DNA of 33,135 nt from positions 1-33,135 of the forward strand of contig JAJRQY010000117.1 in NCBI GenBank assembly GCA_024280015.1, read 5' to 3'. Positions 8,802 through 15,938 of the stretch are shown piece by piece. This DNA is from Actinomycetes bacterium. Lineage in GTDB: Bacteria > Actinomycetota > Acidimicrobiia > Acidimicrobiales > SZUA-35. The translations under genes were made by a program, and so were the position numbers. Below the pieces are notes generated by a model, which ran no database searches, was not told the origin of the DNA, and worked only from the letters and a program-made list of their open reading frames with translations. How positions within the stretch are numbered: position 1 is the stretch's first letter; each line of letters opens with the position of its first letter.

Positions 8802-10126
8802 CCGATACCGTTTCAAAAGTTGATACCCGGGGCCTTCCCTCTGTAGTCATCGTTGGTCGTCCGAATGTCGGCAAGTCAACCTTGATGAATCGCATTCTTG
8901 GTCGTCGTGAAGCCATTGTTGAGGAGACGCCTGGCGTTACTCGAGACCGCAAAGAGGTCGAAGCCGAGTGGCAGGGGACCGAGTTCCTCCTCATTGACAC
9001 CGGGGGCTGGATGTCGGGTGGAACCGCCATTGACAAGAAGGTCTCGCGCCAGGTTGAAAAGGCCATCGCTGAGGCAGACGTCATCTTGTTTGTGGTTGAT
9101 GCCAGCGTTGGGGTGATTGAAGATGACGACCTGGTTGTTCGCCGGGTGCGGGGAGCTGGTGCTCCTGTCTTGGTTGTTGCCAACAAGGTTGATGATGCCG
9201 TCCACGAAGATGGCATCTGGGAGATGGTTTCGTTAGGACTTGGAGAGCCGTTTCCTGTCAGTTCCGTGCACGGACGTGGCATTGGAGACCTCTTAGATGC
9301 CTTGGCCGAACTGTTGCCAGACGTTGATCCTCCAGAGGAGGAAGAAGAAGAGGAACGAATCTTCTCCATTGCCCTGGTTGGTCGTCCGAATGTCGGAAAG
9401 TCGACCCTGTTCAATCGGCTCATTGGCGAAGATCGTGCCATTACCCATGACATGCCGGGCACAACTCGCGACACCATCGACACGGTGGTTGATACGCCGA
9501 GTGGGCCGATCCGTTTCCTGGACACCGCGGGAATGCGGCGTCGAAGCCGGATTGATGAAGACACCGAGTTCTATTCCGTTGTTCGTGCCCTGAAGGCGGT
9601 CGATGGAGCCGATGTTGCTCTGCTGGTTATCGACTCATCCGAGGGCATCACCCAGCAAGATCAGCGTTTGGCCGAGAGAATCGATGCCGCGGGTTGCCCG
9701 ATCGTGTTGGTTTTCAATAAGTGGGAACTGGTTGGTTCTGAGGCGCGCAAGAAGTTTCCCTCCCAGATCGAGCGAAAGCTTGGCTTCTTGCCTCAGGTCC
9801 CCGTCCACCGGATTTCGGCCCTGACCGGCAAGGCGGTCGAGAAGCTGATGCCGTCAATGTCCATTGCCATTGACGCCTATCAACAGCGAATGCCAACACG
9901 CAAGGTCAATGACGTGATCCGCACTGCTCAACAGGCTCAGCCTGCCCCTGCTGGGGCCAGAGTGTTGTACGCCACCCAGGGTGCGGTCCATCCCCCGACC
10001 TTCACCTTGTTTACAAACAAGGCGCTTCCCGATCATTATGTCCGCTACCTAGAACGCCAGCTGCGAGACGCATTTGAGTACGGAGCGACCCCGATCAAGA
10101 TTCGGGTCCGGCGACGCACCGACTAG
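8798..10126 (+). CDS. der: Ribosome biogenesis GTPase Der (EngA)
   Basis: Der is an essential double GTPase that acts in maturation of the 50S ribosomal subunit. Two G domains are visible. The first has GRPNVGKST (from ~residue 20), ETPGVTRD, DTGG and NKVD. The second has GRPNVGKSTLFNRL (from ~residue 195), DMPGTTRD, DTAGMRRRS and NKWE. A C-terminal KH-like RNA-binding domain ends the protein (HPPTFTLFTNKALPDHYVRYLERQL). The linker between the G domains is a run of seven glutamates. At 442 residues it is a standard length. AGGAGG 7 bases before ATG 8798 and the 4-base overlap with the DUF512 gene make the start certain. Confidence 0.97.
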   Translation: MTDTVSKVDTRGLPSVVIVGRPNVGKSTLMNRILGRREAIVEETPGVTRDRKEVEAEWQGTEFLLIDTGGWMSGGTAIDKKVSRQVEKAIAEADVILFVVDASVGVIEDDDLVVRRVRGAGAPVLVVANKVDDAVHEDGIWEMVSLGLGEPFPVSSVHGRGIGDLLDALAELLPDVDPPEEEEEEERIFSIALVGRPNVGKSTLFNRLIGEDRAITHDMPGTTRDTIDTVVDTPSGPIRFLDTAGMRRRSRIDEDTEFYSVVRALKAVDGADVALLVIDSSEGITQQDQRLAERIDAAGCPIVLVFNKWELVGSEARKKFPSQIERKLGFLPQVPVHRISALTGKAVEKLMPSMSIAIDAYQQRMPTRKVNDVIRTAQQAQPAPAGARVLYATQGAVHPPTFTLFTNKALPDHYVRYLERQLRDAFEYGATPIKIRVRRRTD

Positions 10127-10132
10127 TGCGGG

Positions 10133-10138
10133 TAACGT
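10133..10138 (+). promoter_or_regulatory. Putative -10 box for leaderless phosphatase gene
   Basis: TAACGT, then 7 bases, then ATG 10146, just after the der stop codon. Confidence 0.5.
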
Positions 10139-10145
10139 AGAAGCA

Positions 10146-11225
10146 ATGGAACGCATCCTCCCCGCCCTGGCCGCAGTCATTTGCGCGGCTGCGGCCGTGA
10201 TCTGGTTGCGGTCAACCATTTCCCGACGCGAGGTGGCCAAGCGGCTATCGACCGAGCAAGTCGACCCTGACTTGTGGCGTCTAGCCCAGGGTGAGTATCG
10301 CCGCGACTCCCAGTCGTCTTTCTTTGCCATCGTTGCCGCAGTTGTGCTGGCCTTGATCGCCATTCTCGACGTTCCTAGGCTTCTTGGTCTCTCCTCCCTC
10401 GTGTTGGCTGGCCCGTCCATTTACACCCTGGTTCGTCGCAAGGAGCTTTCTGACCTTGCCCGAATCGCTGGCGCGAGGTCCGAAGTAGAGAAACGGGCCC
10501 GTGAGGTGTTGACCCAGGAAGAACTGGCACCATTGCAGTGGGCGGCCAGGCTCGCCCCGCCGGTCCTTCCTGATCTGCCCGGGTTTGAGATCGGTCGGGC
10601 CTACCACCCCGGAAGTGGCGCCATGGCTGGCGACTTCTATGACGTGTTTAAGGTTGATGAGCATCGGGTGGCCGCGGTGATTGGCGATGTGACCGGCCAC
10701 GGAATCGAGCCCTCCATTACCGCACTGCAGGCCAAATATCTGCTGCGAGCATTCTTGTTGCAGTTCCGAGATCCTGGGCAGGCGTTGGAAGAACTCAACT
10801 CTCAGATGTCTGAGTTGGAGCGTGGCGAAGAATTCATCTCATTGTGCGTCCTGGTCTTTGATACCGATGCGGAGACCTTGCGCTACGCCTCCGCCGGGCA
10901 CCCTGCGGCCTTTGTCTGGCACGCAAGAGAGGTTCGCCCTTTGGGCGCTACTGGACCATTATTGATGCTGGATCCCCGGGGATCCTATCATTCCCGGGAA
11001 TTGGCGTGGGACCCTGATGACGTTGCCGTGCTCTATACCGATGGTCTGGCCGAGGCTCGCCGCGGGGGAGCGCTCTTTGGGGAAGATGGTGTAGCTGCCA
11101 TGATCAGGCGAGACCCAACCGCCACTCCCGATGTTCTTACCAAGTCACTGGTTGAGGCCGCCCGAGATTTCGCTGGAGGACCAATCGACGACGACGTTGC
11201 TGTCTTGGTCCTACGTCGTTCCTAA
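10146..11225 (+). CDS. Membrane-anchored PP2C/SpoIIE-type serine phosphatase
   Basis: Phosphatases of this group (RsbU/SpoIIE) dephosphorylate serine or threonine, often on anti-sigma-factor antagonists. The N-terminus has one hydrophobic segment at residues ~5-20 (LPALAAVICAAAAVIWL) and a longer pair around 60-95. The PP2C fold follows, with metal-binding motifs GAMAGDFYDVF, VIGDVTGHGIEPS, RYASAGHPAAFVW, VLYTDGLAEARR and the terminal DDDVAVLVLRR. ATG 10146 is chosen over the longer frame from 10074 because that frame overlaps der and a TAACGT box lies 7 bases before 10146. No partner anti-sigma or STAS gene is adjacent, so its target is unknown. It is 359 residues long. Confidence 0.88.
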   Translation: MERILPALAAVICAAAAVIWLRSTISRREVAKRLSTEQVDPDLWRLAQGEYRRDSQSSFFAIVAAVVLALIAILDVPRLLGLSSLVLAGPSIYTLVRRKELSDLARIAGARSEVEKRAREVLTQEELAPLQWAARLAPPVLPDLPGFEIGRAYHPGSGAMAGDFYDVFKVDEHRVAAVIGDVTGHGIEPSITALQAKYLLRAFLLQFRDPGQALEELNSQMSELERGEEFISLCVLVFDTDAETLRYASAGHPAAFVWHAREVRPLGATGPLLMLDPRGSYHSRELAWDPDDVAVLYTDGLAEARRGGALFGEDGVAAMIRRDPTATPDVLTKSLVEAARDFAGGPIDDDVAVLVLRRS

Positions 11226-11230
11226 CGCGT

Positions 11231-11236
11231 TAGCCT
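11231..11236 (+). promoter_or_regulatory. Putative -10 box for leaderless small-protein gene
   Basis: TAGCCT, then 7 bases, then ATG 11244. Confidence 0.5.
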
Positions 11237-11243
11237 CCGGTGG

Positions 11244-11462
11244 ATGCCCTGGTGTGATCCCTGCAACAAATATCTGGCCCCGAATGCGGTGAACGAAGAC
11301 GGTTCGTGCCCAACGTGTGAGACTCCAGTGGATGCCTCGGACATGAAAGAGACCGAGGTGGCCAAGGCTCCTTGGCACTTCTGGCTGATGGTGATTGCCT
11401 TGGTGCTCTATCTCGGCTGGCGGCTGATCCAGTTCGCTCTCTGGGGAATCGCCAAGCTCTAG
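11244..11462 (+). CDS. Small zinc-ribbon membrane protein, function unknown
   Basis: I do not recognise this 72-residue protein. Its N-terminal half holds two CxxC knuckles (Cys4/Cys7 and Cys22/Cys25), consistent with a zinc ribbon. Its C-terminal half has a single transmembrane helix at residues ~46-67 (FWLMVIALVLYLGWRLIQFALW) ending in a short basic tail. This predicts an inner-membrane protein with a cytoplasmic metal knob, though topology is inferred. A TAGCCT box 7 bases before the ATG supports it as a real gene with its own leaderless promoter. It lies 18 bases after the SpoIIE-type phosphatase gene and could work with it, but nothing in the sequence proves that. Confidence 0.72.
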   Translation: MPWCDPCNKYLAPNAVNEDGSCPTCETPVDASDMKETEVAKAPWHFWLMVIALVLYLGWRLIQFALWGIAKL

Positions 11463-11509
11463 TCGACTGGCTCGGGGCTAAATGCCGAGACCGGAGGAGC
11501 AGGCGGTGC

Positions 11510-11515
11510 TAATCT
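11510..11515 (+). promoter_or_regulatory. Putative -10 box for leaderless gene at 11522
   Basis: TAATCT, then 6 bases, then ATG 11522. Confidence 0.5.
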
Positions 11516-11521
11516 GGCTTC

Positions 11522-11833
11522 ATGTTGGCGGCCTTTCTCTCGACGTTTCTGAAAGTTACCGGGGTTCTCCTCCTACTGAGTGTTCCCATCTTCTTGCTGG
11601 CCAAGAAGCGGGCTGACACGGAGATCTCCCGAAAGTTTCTGATCGGAGCAAGTACCGTCGGACTCTTTTGTGCGATCGCCGCAGCGGGTGCCCACCGACA
11701 GATCACAAATTGTGAGGGTGCGGGCAATCATTCGTGTTTCGACGCTGGCGGAGCAGGACTCCAGCTGTTGGCCATCGCAGGGTTTGTGGTCGTCGCCGGG
11801 ATCAAAACCATGGATCTCTACCGCGACTATTGA
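11522..11833 (+). CDS. Small integral membrane protein, function unknown
   Basis: I do not recognise this 103-residue protein. Three hydrophobic segments can be seen, at residues ~4-27 (ending SVPIFLLAKKR), ~40-57 (LIGASTVGLFCAIAAAGA) and ~79-97 (LLAIAGFVVVAGI). A short loop with two cysteines (NCEGAGNHSCFDAG) lies between the second and third. If that loop faces outward the cysteines could form a disulfide. The TAATCT box 6 bases before the ATG and the clean hydrophobic pattern support it as coding. It ends about 115 bases before the oppositely oriented tRNA-Pro gene. No functional call is made. Confidence 0.65.
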   Translation: MLAAFLSTFLKVTGVLLLLSVPIFLLAKKRADTEISRKFLIGASTVGLFCAIAAAGAHRQITNCEGAGNHSCFDAGGAGLQLLAIAGFVVVAGIKTMDLYRDY

Positions 11834-11903
11834 TTTCCGCGCAATCGTCCAATCCCGCCGACATGTCCCCTTCACCGTGCTCGACGAGGGGTCTCAAAAC
11901 TGC

Positions 11904-11944
11904 GAAAGCCTGACTGCTCGGCGGAACCGGTCAATCAGGCTTTC
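11904..11944 (-). terminator. Possible terminator downstream of tRNA-Pro
   Basis: A perfect 10-base inverted repeat (GAAAGCCTGA at 11904-11913 and TCAGGCTTTC at 11935-11944) begins 6 bases past the tRNA 3' end. On the minus strand it is followed by TTTTG after a few bases. The 21-base loop is long for a classic intrinsic terminator. Confidence 0.45.
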
Positions 11945-11949
11945 ATGCG

Positions 11950-12023
11950 TCGGGCTGGCGAGATTCGAACTCACGACCCCCTGACCCCCAGTCAGGTGCG
12001 CTACCAGGCTGCGCCACAGCCCG
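11950..12023 (-). tRNA. tRNA-Pro, anticodon GGG
   Basis: On the minus strand the sequence folds as a complete cloverleaf. The 7-base acceptor stem is CGGGCTG/CAGCCCG. The D arm includes GCGCAGCCTGGTAGCGC. The anticodon stem is CCTGA/TCAGG with a CTGGGGG loop, giving anticodon GGG. The T arm has the GTTCGAATC loop. The discriminator base is A, and the 3' CCA is not encoded. It decodes CCC and probably CCU proline codons. G37 after the anticodon is the usual TrmD methylation site. Confidence 0.96.
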
Positions 12024-12034
12024 TGGCGCTGGGA

Positions 12035-12040
12035 ATGCTA
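12035..12040 (-). promoter_or_regulatory. Possible -10 box for tRNA-Pro
   Basis: TAGCAT on the minus strand ends about 11 bases before the mature 5' end of the tRNA. No good -35 is visible at 17 bases. The rest of 12041-12192 shows no gene or clear repeat. Confidence 0.4.
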
Positions 12041-12192
12041 GCGGCACGGCGAACATGCGCCACCAACGATTTGCCCTCATCAGGAAGCAACCTGGGTCGG
12101 GTCAGTCTTCTGGTCTGGCCACTGGTCCCGCTAGGAGCCAGTCACCGAGGCAGCCGGGAACCAGGGTCGAGTGTCTTGGGTCGCGGAGCGGC

Positions 12193-12198
12193 TACCGT
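12193..12198 (+). promoter_or_regulatory. Putative -10 box for leaderless SRAP gene
   Basis: TACCGT, then 8 bases, then ATG 12207. It supports the start that exposes the catalytic Cys2. Confidence 0.5.
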
Positions 12199-12206
12199 GC
12201 CAGCTG

Positions 12207-12983
12207 ATGTGTGGTCGCTTCGTTGCCGCCTCCCCACCAGATGAGCTGGCCAACTACTTCGGCACTCCTCCGGTGGAAGAGGAACTCGCCGAGAGCTTTA
12301 ATGTCGCGCCAACAGCCAAGATTTATGCGGTTCGTGCTCCGGCTCAATCACGCGAATTGACCGTGATGCGATGGGGGCTCGTCCCCTTCTGGTCCAAGGA
12401 CCTCAAAATCGGTGCCCGCATGATCAATGCCCGATCAGAAACCGTGGACTCCAAGCCCGCCTTTCGGAGTGCATTCAAGAAACGTCGTTGCCTGATACCG
12501 GTTGACGGATTCTACGAGTGGGCAATGCTGGATGGCCCAGACCAAACGGGCTCGAAGAAGAAGCAGCCCTACTTCATCCATCGAGCTGACGATGAGCGAT
12601 CCGTTTTCGCTGGCTTGTGGGAGCGATGGCATCCTCGTGATGACGATGGCGCTCGGATCGAGGGTGCTGAGCCGCTGGATACCTGCACCATCTTGACTTG
12701 TGAGCCAAACCAGACCATGGCCAAGATCCACAATCGGATGCCAGTTTTACTTGCCCCTGGTAGCTGGGACCAGTGGCTGGATCCCAAGTCAGACCCAACG
12801 GCAATGCTGCCCTTATTGAGGGCCGCTCCTGACTCCTTGTTGGAGTACCGGCCGGTCAGCACACTGGTGAACAGCTCTCGAAACCAGGGGCCACAGCTGA
12901 TGGAGAGGCTGAGCGATGAGTCAGCTGCTGGTGCTTCAGCTCCCGGCCAAATAGCTCCCGATCAGATGGGCTTGGATCTGTGA
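12207..12983 (+). CDS. SOS response-associated peptidase (SRAP; YedK/HMCES family)
   Basis: SRAP proteins form a covalent bond to abasic sites in single-stranded DNA and so shield them from cleavage. The start at ATG 12207 is dictated by the family: after removal of Met the catalytic Cys2 (MCGRFV) becomes the N-terminal residue. Other active-site residues are Asn74 (ARMINARSETV), Glu104 (DGFYEWA) and His175 (KIHNRMPVLL). WGLVPFWSKD is also diagnostic. The protein has 258 residues. It overlaps the next gene, a DUF2079 membrane protein, by 4 bases (GTGA), an association with no obvious functional explanation. Confidence 0.95.
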   Translation: MCGRFVAASPPDELANYFGTPPVEEELAESFNVAPTAKIYAVRAPAQSRELTVMRWGLVPFWSKDLKIGARMINARSETVDSKPAFRSAFKKRRCLIPVDGFYEWAMLDGPDQTGSKKKQPYFIHRADDERSVFAGLWERWHPRDDDGARIEGAEPLDTCTILTCEPNQTMAKIHNRMPVLLAPGSWDQWLDPKSDPTAMLPLLRAAPDSLLEYRPVSTLVNSSRNQGPQLMERLSDESAAGASAPGQIAPDQMGLDL

Positions 12984-14461
12984 GCGATCTTCCCATTTCT
13001 CGGCGGCTCGGTCGACGCATCATTCGCTACCAAGCCCGCCTGGAAGCTGGGGCTGGGGACCGCGGTATCCCATTAGTCATCGGCACCCTGTTGACCCTGG
13101 TGCTCGCTCGGTCGAGTTTGGCCAAGATTGAAGGACTTCAAGCAGGCCAAGACTTGGCTGGCTACTCCCAAGCCGTCTGGCTACTGGCTCAGGGCAACAC
13201 ACCTGAAGCGTCCATGTTTGGCGACAACGTCCATGTCTTAGAGCTGCACTGGTCATTCATCCTCTATCCCCTTTCGGCGCTGGCGCAGGTCTTTGACTCG
13301 GCTCGTTCCTTGGTTGTTGTGCAGGCCATCGCCCTTGGGCTGGGTGTTCCTGCCCTCTGGAGCTTGGCTAGACGTGTGACCAAGCTAAGAATTGGTGCGG
13401 CAACCGCCCTGGTAACGGCCTATGCCTTGCATCCGGTTACGCATGCGCTGGCAACCAACGATTTTCATCCCGAGGTGTTGGCTGTGCCTGCCCTCATCGG
13501 TATTGCTCTCTTTGGAGCCAGAAAACGGTGGCTCTGGTATTGGGGCTGTGTTGTTGTCGTCCTGGCTTGTCGTGCTGACCTTGGATTGGCTGTTGCCCTT
13601 TGGGGCTTTGTCTTGTTGGGTGATGGAGAGCGCCGTGCAGGCTTGTGGACACTGGGCATTGGCTCGGTGTGGAGCTTGGGCATTCTTCTTGTTGTTCAAC
13701 CCATCGTGACTGACGCGGTTGTGACTGGTGGCCAATACGGAACCTATGGTGACTCACTGGGCGAGGCTGGCCTGACAGGCCTACGCCACCCGATCATGCT
13801 ATTGGGTGACTTGTTGGCCCAGGACAATGTGGCGCTGATGGTTGGCTTGCTCGCACCGGTCATTTTCCTGCCCCTCTTGTCGATGCGGCATTTCTTACCT
13901 GCTGTCCCGCTTGGTGCTCTGTACTTCATCACCGATGTCCAGAACTCTGGCGCCTTCGCCGAACGAAGCGCCCTGCTTCTGGCCTTCGTCTTCATCGCTG
14001 CTACTCACGCATTCCATCGTCTGGGTGAGATGGGCGTTACTCGGGTCTTTGTTGATGCTCGAGTTTTGACCACGGTGGTGATTGCCGCTGGGATGTTGTC
14101 GGTGAGTCAGTCTCCCTTGTCGCCCTACCAGAAGCCCTGGGAGTGGTCCGAGGTCGACCCAACAGATCAGGCCATTCTTGATGCGGTGAGCACCCTCGAT
14201 CCTGATGTAGCCATCAGATCATCAACGTCGGGGCTTACGGTCCTGTCTGAGCGCTACTGGCTCTACCCGCTCGATGGTTCGCGCGCTCCTAGTCCAATCT
14301 TTGACCTGGTGAATGTTCGTGCCCTGCTGATTGTTGATCGGGATGTGGTTGAGGTCTCGGCTGAAGATCGTGACAAGATGATTGCCCGCCTGGCAGTGTC
14401 GGGCTATGAACTGCAAGTGGATGACCGGATTAATGGCGTCTCCTTGTTCTACCGGCCCTAA
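12980..14461 (+). CDS. DUF2079 polytopic membrane protein
   Basis: This is a 493-residue membrane protein resembling the DUF2079 family, whose function is not established. Some members look like GT-C glycosyltransferases or related polyprenyl-linked enzymes. Many hydrophobic helices run through residues ~30-390, interrupted by motifs such as LAGYSQAVWLLAQG and ELHWSFILYPLSAL and the characteristic ATNDFHPEVLAVPAL. The C-terminal ~100 residues are soluble-looking. GTG 12980 overlaps the SRAP stop by 4 bases. A lipid-head-group enzyme gene follows after 12 bases, so a role in envelope glycan or lipid assembly is possible (inference). Confidence 0.75.
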   Translation: MSDLPISRRLGRRIIRYQARLEAGAGDRGIPLVIGTLLTLVLARSSLAKIEGLQAGQDLAGYSQAVWLLAQGNTPEASMFGDNVHVLELHWSFILYPLSALAQVFDSARSLVVVQAIALGLGVPALWSLARRVTKLRIGAATALVTAYALHPVTHALATNDFHPEVLAVPALIGIALFGARKRWLWYWGCVVVVLACRADLGLAVALWGFVLLGDGERRAGLWTLGIGSVWSLGILLVVQPIVTDAVVTGGQYGTYGDSLGEAGLTGLRHPIMLLGDLLAQDNVALMVGLLAPVIFLPLLSMRHFLPAVPLGALYFITDVQNSGAFAERSALLLAFVFIAATHAFHRLGEMGVTRVFVDARVLTTVVIAAGMLSVSQSPLSPYQKPWEWSEVDPTDQAILDAVSTLDPDVAIRSSTSGLTVLSERYWLYPLDGSRAPSPIFDLVNVRALLIVDRDVVEVSAEDRDKMIARLAVSGYELQVDDRINGVSLFYRP

Positions 14462-14466
14462 AGGAG
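14461..14466 (+). promoter_or_regulatory. Shine-Dalgarno for the CDP-alcohol phosphatidyltransferase gene
   Basis: AAGGAG, 7 bases before GTG 14474. It overlaps the TAA stop of the DUF2079 gene. Confidence 0.7.
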
Positions 14467-14473
14467 TCCGCTG

Positions 14474-15085
14474 GTGCCAACGAATCCGACCAGGGTGACC
14501 TTCAGCAAACAAGACACGTTGACCTGGCCCAACCTGATCACCTTGATCCGGCTTCTGTGTATCCCTATTTTCGTCTGGCTGCTTCTCTCCCAACACGAGC
14601 GGGGAGCTGCGGCTTGGCTTCTTGGTGGGTTGGGGGCAACGGATTGGGTTGACGGCTACGTCGCTCGCCGGTTTAACCAGACCAGTGAGTTTGGCCGCCT
14701 ATTCGATCCAACGGTCGATCGCCTCCTGTTTCTTGTTGGTGTCACGGTCATCTTGGTTGACGGTTCGATCCCGCTGTTGATTGCCATACTGATCCTGGGT
14801 CGCGAGGGAATTGTTGCCATTGCCGCCTTGATTCTTGGGGCAACTGGCATTCCGCCCTTTGATGTCACCTGGGCTGGGAAGACCGGGGCGCTTCTTCTCA
14901 TGTTTGCTGTACCGCTCTTTCTTGGCGGACAGAGCAGTCTCTCCTATGCTGGTTTGCTACGGGTCCTTTCCTGGATGTTTGCTGTGCCCGGAATCGCCGC
15001 CGCCTGGTTTTCTTTACTCTTTCAGTACGTACCTTCATCTCTTCGAGAAATTCGACTCTCAAGTCAGGTAAATTCTTCACCATGA
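14474..15085 (+). CDS. CDP-alcohol phosphatidyltransferase (PgsA family)
   Basis: Transfers a phosphatidyl group from CDP-diacylglycerol to an alcohol acceptor in the membrane. The family motif D(x2)DG(x2)AR(x8)G(x3)D(x3)D is complete, with Asp57, Asp60, Gly61, Ala64, Arg65, Gly74, Asp78 and Asp82. Hydrophobic helices follow (LLFLVGVTVILVDG, LLIAILILGREGIVAIAALILGA). At 203 residues it is the size of PgsA. The position just before gcvH corresponds to Rv1822 (pgsA2) near Rv1826 in M. tuberculosis. Glycerol-3-phosphate is the likeliest acceptor, but inositol phosphate or another alcohol cannot be excluded. Its stop overlaps the gcvH start by 4 bases (ATGA). Confidence 0.9.
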   Translation: MPTNPTRVTFSKQDTLTWPNLITLIRLLCIPIFVWLLLSQHERGAAAWLLGGLGATDWVDGYVARRFNQTSEFGRLFDPTVDRLLFLVGVTVILVDGSIPLLIAILILGREGIVAIAALILGATGIPPFDVTWAGKTGALLLMFAVPLFLGGQSSLSYAGLLRVLSWMFAVPGIAAAWFSLLFQYVPSSLREIRLSSQVNSSP

Positions 15086-15465
15086 ACGTTCCCGACGACC
15101 TCCTGTACTCCAACGATCACGAGTGGCTCAAGCTCGAAGGCGGCAACCGTGTTCGCATCGGAATCACTGACTATGCCCAGGACGCCTTGGGTGATGTGGT
15201 GTTTGTCGAGCTTCCAGAAATTGGAAGCGCCGTCGAGCCGGGCGGAGCAATGAGTGAGGTCGAGTCAACCAAATCCGTCTCTGACGTGTATGCACCAGTA
15301 GCCGGGACCGTGGTCGAGGCCAATGGAGAGTTGGCCGATACTCCCGAACGGCTCAATGAAGACCCGTACGGGGAGGCTTGGATCTGCGTCATCGAGATGC
15401 CCGAGGGTGCCGTTCTTGAGGGATTCCTTGATGCCGCTGCCTACCGAGATCTGACTGAGGGGTAG
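15082..15465 (+). CDS. gcvH: Glycine cleavage system H protein
   Basis: H protein carries the lipoyl arm that shuttles the aminomethyl intermediate between the P, T and L proteins of glycine cleavage. The start YSNDHEWLKLEGGNRVRIGIT is split by the family into the classic HEW block and a beta-rich lipoyl domain. The lipoyl lysine is Lys64 in VESTKSVSDVYAPV. The length of 127 residues is typical. No gcvP or gcvT is in the window. gcvH sits instead with garA and ftsR, as in Actinobacteria generally (Rv1826-Rv1828). The ATG overlaps the upstream stop by 4 bases. Confidence 0.96.
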   Translation: MNVPDDLLYSNDHEWLKLEGGNRVRIGITDYAQDALGDVVFVELPEIGSAVEPGGAMSEVESTKSVSDVYAPVAGTVVEANGELADTPERLNEDPYGEAWICVIEMPEGAVLEGFLDAAAYRDLTEG

Positions 15466-15470
15466 TCGTT

Positions 15471-15938
15471 GTGGCTGGGGGCGCGTGTGGAAGTTGTGGA
15501 TATGACAACCCGCTAGGAGCAAATTTCTGTTCCTCGTGCGGTTCGAAGATTGTGAACCGCGGGGGTGACGAAACCCGATCCTTTGAGGCAACGGCGGATG
15601 TCTCCTCGGTTGTGGAAGAACCCGAAGTAGGAACCGCGACCGCACTACTCGTGGTTCGGCAGGGTCCCAAGCGTGGAAGCAGGATCGAGCTCGATTCGGC
15701 TTGTGTGCAGATTGGGCGCCACCCCGAAAGCGACATTTTTTTGGATGACATCACTGTCTCACGGCGCCATGTCGAGATTCGGCGCACTCCGGGGGGACAC
15801 GAGGTTGTGGATGTCGGAAGTTTGAATGGCACCTACGTCAATCTGGATCGCGTCGACCAAGCAGTCTTGGCCGACGGAGATGAGCTACGTATTGGCAAGT
15901 TCAAGCTTGTCTACGTCGCCCTGGGAGGCGGAGCGTGA
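15471..15938 (+). CDS. Zinc-ribbon plus FHA-domain protein, GarA-like
   Basis: GarA proteins are phospho-dependent switches that bind and control 2-oxoglutarate enzymes in mycobacteria and corynebacteria. The FHA domain spans residues ~58-150, with IGRHPESDIFLDD, TVSRRH and GSLNGTYVN, which are the phosphothreonine-binding residues. The context gcvH-garA-ftsR-DUF151 confirms orthology by position. Unlike GarA, the N-terminus is a zinc ribbon (Cys6/Cys9 and Cys20/Cys23). The GarA phosphorylation motif ETTSVF is represented only by DETRSF (Thr35). The GTG start lies 5 bases after gcvH, and the stop overlaps the next start by 4 bases. The protein is 155 residues. Whether the auto-inhibitory switch still works is open. 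Confidence 0.88.
   Translation: MAGGACGSCGYDNPLGANFCSSCGSKIVNRGGDETRSFEATADVSSVVEEPEVGTATALLVVRQGPKRGSRIELDSACVQIGRHPESDIFLDDITVSRRHVEIRRTPGGHEVVDVGSLNGTYVNLDRVDQAVLADGDELRIGKFKLVYVALGGGA

Noticed and set aside
9331-9356. Internal ribosome-binding site in der
   Set aside because: The GAG/GAA run encoding the poly-Glu linker resembles a Shine-Dalgarno sequence, but no start codon leads to a sensible separate product, and the linker is expected between the two G domains.
11945-12244. 99-codon frame spanning tRNA-Pro
   Set aside because: It reads through a perfectly folded tRNA gene and has no domain or upstream signal.
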